This document shows, piece by piece, positions 42,711 to 44,856 of a DNA stretch of 44,856 nucleotides; position 1 is the stretch's first letter; every line of letters starts with the position of its first letter. The DNA is taken from NCBI GenBank assembly GCA_002478225.1, contig DLMV01000073.1, forward strand, positions 1 to 44,856, written 5' to 3'. The stretch is from Deltaproteobacteria bacterium UBA7527. GTDB taxonomy: Bacteria; Desulfobacterota; Syntrophorhabdia; Syntrophorhabdales; Syntrophorhabdaceae. The notes under the pieces are model-generated. The model searched no databases. It was not told the origin of the DNA and saw only the letters and a list, made by a program, of their open reading frames with translations. The position numbers and the translations under genes are program-made.

Positions 42711-43364
42711 CTATGGGAGAGAGCTGCAACCGGATGGGTCCGGATAACCCAGTATCGGCATCATTGCCTCCGGTCTCAAAACGGCGGCTACCCATTCGAT
42801 GACCTCATCAACCGGTACGTCGTCGTAGCTGTCCCGAAACAATACATACTCTATGTGCAGGCGCCCGTCCCTGGTATGGGAATTGAATAAGGCATCATTT
42901 TTTCCGTCAAATTCGACAGGGATGATGAGATCTTTGCACGTGCCGATATCAAATGCGGCATTTGCCTTTACCCATCTCCCGTCAAGATGCAGCTCCGCAA
43001 AACCGTGATCCGGCAGATCGTTCCCCGTTATGAAGCCCGCAAGCTTCTCAGGGAGGAGATGGTTCCTGATCACTGCGAACCTTAAGCGCGCCGGTATATG
43101 CGCCGCCCTTGACAGCGCGGTAAGAAGGACGGCCTTCTGGATGCAGAAGCCAGTCTTCCTGGCCAAGGTATTGCTGGCCTTAAAGTGCTCCGGTAGGAAA
43201 CGCGGCATGAAGGCGTTGTACCGGATCTGATCGCGGACAAAATAGAAGAGCGCGATCGCCTTTTCAGGGTATGTTGCGAGATGGCCGGTCAGCTCCTCTG
43301 CTTTTTTCTTTATTGCAGGATGCCCTGCATCAATGATCTCTGTGGCCTGCAGGTATTTGCGCAT
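42711..43364 (-). CDS. Transglutaminase-like protein
   Basis: Protein of 217 residues if started at the ATG at 43364, where the family similarity begins (KYLQATEIIDAGHPAIKKKAEELT); an ATG at 43421 would add 19 residues. Neither has a strong ribosome site. The catalytic triad of the transglutaminase/arylamine-protease superfamily is visible: Cys in RKTGFCIQKAVLL, His in DHGFAELHL, Asp in VKANAAFDIGT. Bacterial members of this fold are mostly cysteine proteases or amidases, not cross-linkers. No signal peptide. It follows the DUF3047 gene on the same strand after 83 bases, so the two may be co-transcribed. Confidence 0.75.
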   Translation of the reverse strand: MRKYLQATEIIDAGHPAIKKKAEELTGHLATYPEKAIALFYFVRDQIRYNAFMPRFLPEHFKASNTLARKTGFCIQKAVLLTALSRAAHIPARLRFAVIRNHLLPEKLAGFITGNDLPDHGFAELHLDGRWVKANAAFDIGTCKDLIIPVEFDGKNDALFNSHTRDGRLHIEYVLFRDSYDDVPVDEVIEWVAAVLRPEAMMPILGYPDPSGCSSLP

Positions 43365-43447
43365 CTTTAACAGTCTACGCCAAACAACACCGAAAAATCC
43401 ATACATCCGGTTCATCAACATGAACTATCAGCTTTTTGTGCAGAACA

Positions 43448-44131
43448 TCACCATTCTCTTGTGGATACCTCGATATCAGCATAATCCCCGATCGCACGGG
43501 TATTGGTGTTGTCTGCGTCGGTCAGGATAGCAATGCCTTTCGCAACAGGAGATTCCTCTTTGTCCCCGAAAAAGCGCCGGTAGTCTGCAAGAATATCACG
43601 CGTCTCCCTGACCCATGTCCCGATCAATTCGTGTCCGCATCGCAGCACGATCATCTTCGTATTTTTCGTAAACGGGGAATCGAGCGATGTTCCTACGGGC
43701 AAGGTCTCGCTCCAGATGTATTTAAGGGTCCTAATGAAAGGCCAGCGGCCGAATACAACATAGAGGCCGAGCGCATTATCATTCCCGCCTTTTACCCTTT
43801 CGTTCGAATTGACCGGCAGGAGAATGGCCCGCCACTGCCATTTAAGCACGGGAAAGTCATTCAATGTCCATTCTTTGTTATAGCCGATCTGGATTGAGGT
43901 GCCTTGCGCGTCCGCACGAAGGAACTTCTTCCCTCCCTCGCTGCGAACAGTATAGGTGTTCGGCGCATTTTGATCGTCCCTCGATTCCCAGCCCGAGGGG
44001 AATTTGCCGATCTCGTCAGCGCTGAAGTCGATACGAAAAAGCGTTCCGGCCTGTCCGGCAGAACTTAGCGGGAATTGCAGAATGATGAGAAATAGAACCA
44101 TAATGCTGATCCTGGAGAAATCCTGACCCAT
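43448..44131 (-). CDS. DUF3047 family exported protein
   Basis: Protein of 227 residues if started at the ATG at 44131; other ATG codons at 44158 and 44101 are possible, and none has a strong ribosome site. An N-terminal hydrophobic segment (ISIMVLFLIILQFPLSSAGQ) looks like a signal peptide. The body has the DUF3047 pattern: FRIDFSADEIGKFPSGWE, FLRADAQGTSIQIGYN, PVLKWQWRAILLPV, LGLYVVFG, LKYIWSETLPVGT and the end GIAILTDADNTNTRAIGDYADI. The fold is probably a beta-sandwich in the periplasm. Function unknown. Confidence 0.78.
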   Translation of the reverse strand: MGQDFSRISIMVLFLIILQFPLSSAGQAGTLFRIDFSADEIGKFPSGWESRDDQNAPNTYTVRSEGGKKFLRADAQGTSIQIGYNKEWTLNDFPVLKWQWRAILLPVNSNERVKGGNDNALGLYVVFGRWPFIRTLKYIWSETLPVGTSLDSPFTKNTKMIVLRCGHELIGTWVRETRDILADYRRFFGDKEESPVAKGIAILTDADNTNTRAIGDYADIEVSTREW

Positions 44132-44257
44132 ACAGAAAGTATACCGATAGCCGGGCAATGTAGCAAGGGCCTGTCAAAGAAACAAAACAAATGGAACGGA
44201 ACGGAAAAACACGGTAGACTAAATGCAATACCATTAAGACCGTAAAGGAACACGATC

Positions 44258-44770
44258 ATGATCATTGATTTTGACGGGATTCATCCAAAAATAGACCCGA
44301 CTGCATTCATCGCTGAAAACGCCGTGGTCATCGGTGACGTTGAGATAGGACCCGCCGCGAATATCTGGTTCTACAGCATTGTCCGCGGCGATACGAACTA
44401 CATACGGATCGGCGCGAACTGCAATATCCAGGATGCCTGCGTCCTCCATGCGGGAAAAGATCTTTACCCCCTTATCATTGAGGACGGCGTCGTGCTTGGC
44501 CACCGCGTGGTCGTTCACGGGTGCAGGGTCGGAAAGGGATCGCTCATTGGGATCGGAGCCATCGTGCTTAACGGAGCGGAGATCGGGGAAGAATCCATTG
44601 TCGGCGCCGGTTCGGTGGTCTCTCCAAAGAGCGTCATCCCGCCGCGTTCTCTTGCTATCGGGATCCCTGCAAAGGTAGTGCGCGCTCTCACTGACGAGGA
44701 TGTCCGCATGATACGGGGAACCGCCGCAGAATATCTCGGGCTCATGGAGGTCTACACAAAGCAGAAATAA
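44258..44770 (+). CDS. Gamma-carbonic-anhydrase-like hexapeptide-repeat protein
   Basis: Protein of 170 residues with an AAAGGAACA site. It is a left-handed beta-helix with repeated [LIV]G-x4 units (VVIGDVEIGPAANIWFYSIV, IRIGANCNIQDACVLH, SLIGIGAIVLNGAEIGEESIVGAG). The three metal-binding histidines of the gamma-carbonic anhydrase/YrdA family are in place (DACVLH, VVLGHRVVVHGC), and the typical ending AIGIPAKVVRAL is present. It would work as a cytoplasmic trimer. Whether it hydrates CO2 is not certain, because many members are inactive in assays. It is divergent from the DUF3047 gene across a 126-base gap. Confidence 0.88.
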   Translation: MIIDFDGIHPKIDPTAFIAENAVVIGDVEIGPAANIWFYSIVRGDTNYIRIGANCNIQDACVLHAGKDLYPLIIEDGVVLGHRVVVHGCRVGKGSLIGIGAIVLNGAEIGEESIVGAGSVVSPKSVIPPRSLAIGIPAKVVRALTDEDVRMIRGTAAEYLGLMEVYTKQK

Positions 44771-44856
44771 TACCAATTTGAAAAATCGTTGCAATTTCAG
44801 GACGCTTGGAAGAAAATGGAAGAGAAGAGATCGATCAATTGCAATAAGGAGGGCAT
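44771..44856 (+). other. Right edge with probable ribosome site of the next gene
   Basis: After the hexapeptide-repeat gene the last bases contain AATAAGGAGGGCAT, a strong ribosome site that ends at the window edge, so a plus-strand gene very likely starts immediately outside. GATCGATCAATT at 44829-44840 is the reverse complement of the ATTGATCGATC operator-like core, but it is a short match. Confidence 0.4.

Noticed and set aside
44829..44840. A fourth copy of the TetR-like operator near the right edge
   Set aside because: GATCGATCAATT matches the core, but it lies next to a ribosome site, has no flanking dyad, and is short enough to occur by chance.

Overview
The window suggests an anaerobic, carboxylate- and aromatic-degrading bacterium, most likely from the former Deltaproteobacteria (Desulfobacterota, for example a Syntrophorhabdus-like lineage). 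This placement is an inference from gene content: an ATP-dependent ketone-carboxylase-type gene set (two HyuA, one HyuB and one small zinc subunit), a thiolase/DUF35 pair, uroporphyrinogen-decarboxylase (URO-D)-like proteins, TRAP transporters and a decayed UbiD decarboxylase. No rRNA, tRNA or CRISPR was seen. Most intact genes have a strong AGGAGG-type ribosome binding site, which allowed several starts to be moved inward.

Layout. Positions 1-21068 are entirely minus-strand. Read in the direction of transcription this region holds: HyuA, zinc gamma subunit, second HyuA, HyuB, AMP-forming acyl-CoA ligase and zinc alcohol dehydrogenase (21068-11594); then TetR regulator, DUF35 protein, thiolase, URO-D-like protein and an unrecognised internally duplicated protein (11458-7563); then a transport module of YCF48-like propeller, MMPL/RND permease, DUF1302 outer-membrane protein and DUF1329 protein (7298-555); and a broken URO-D-like gene at the left edge. 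A frameshifted IS30-type element (about 21275-22304) and a wrecked metallo-beta-lactamase-fold gene (22429-23405) separate this block from the rest.

Positions 23529-31483 hold a secreted CARDB-type protein, divergent from a compact trehalose operon: a membrane-anchored HAMP-OtsA fusion, OtsB, an MscS-type channel carrying two DUF5752-like domains, and a TreT-type trehalose synthase. A convergent PAC2-family gene follows. Positions 31715-34729 hold a deleted TAXI-type TRAP receptor, two small exported proteins and a GntR/FadR-type regulator. That regulator is divergent from an acyl-CoA ligase plus TRAP transporter operon (34909-39345), which probably imports and activates an organic acid. The right end (39464-44856) holds an exported methyltransferase, an exported metallo-hydrolase, a small secreted protein, a decayed UbiD gene, a transglutaminase-like protein, a DUF3047 protein and a gamma-carbonic-anhydrase-like hexapeptide protein.

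Working model (inference). The left 21 kb resembles a complete route for a secondary alcohol or ketone: dehydrogenase to ketone, ATP-dependent carboxylation to a beta-keto acid, CoA ligation, then thiolysis. The DUF1302/DUF1329/RND module would handle a hydrophobic substrate. Similar dyad sites upstream of the transport module and at the carboxylase promoter suggest co-regulation, possibly by the TetR protein. The substrate cannot be read from the sequence.
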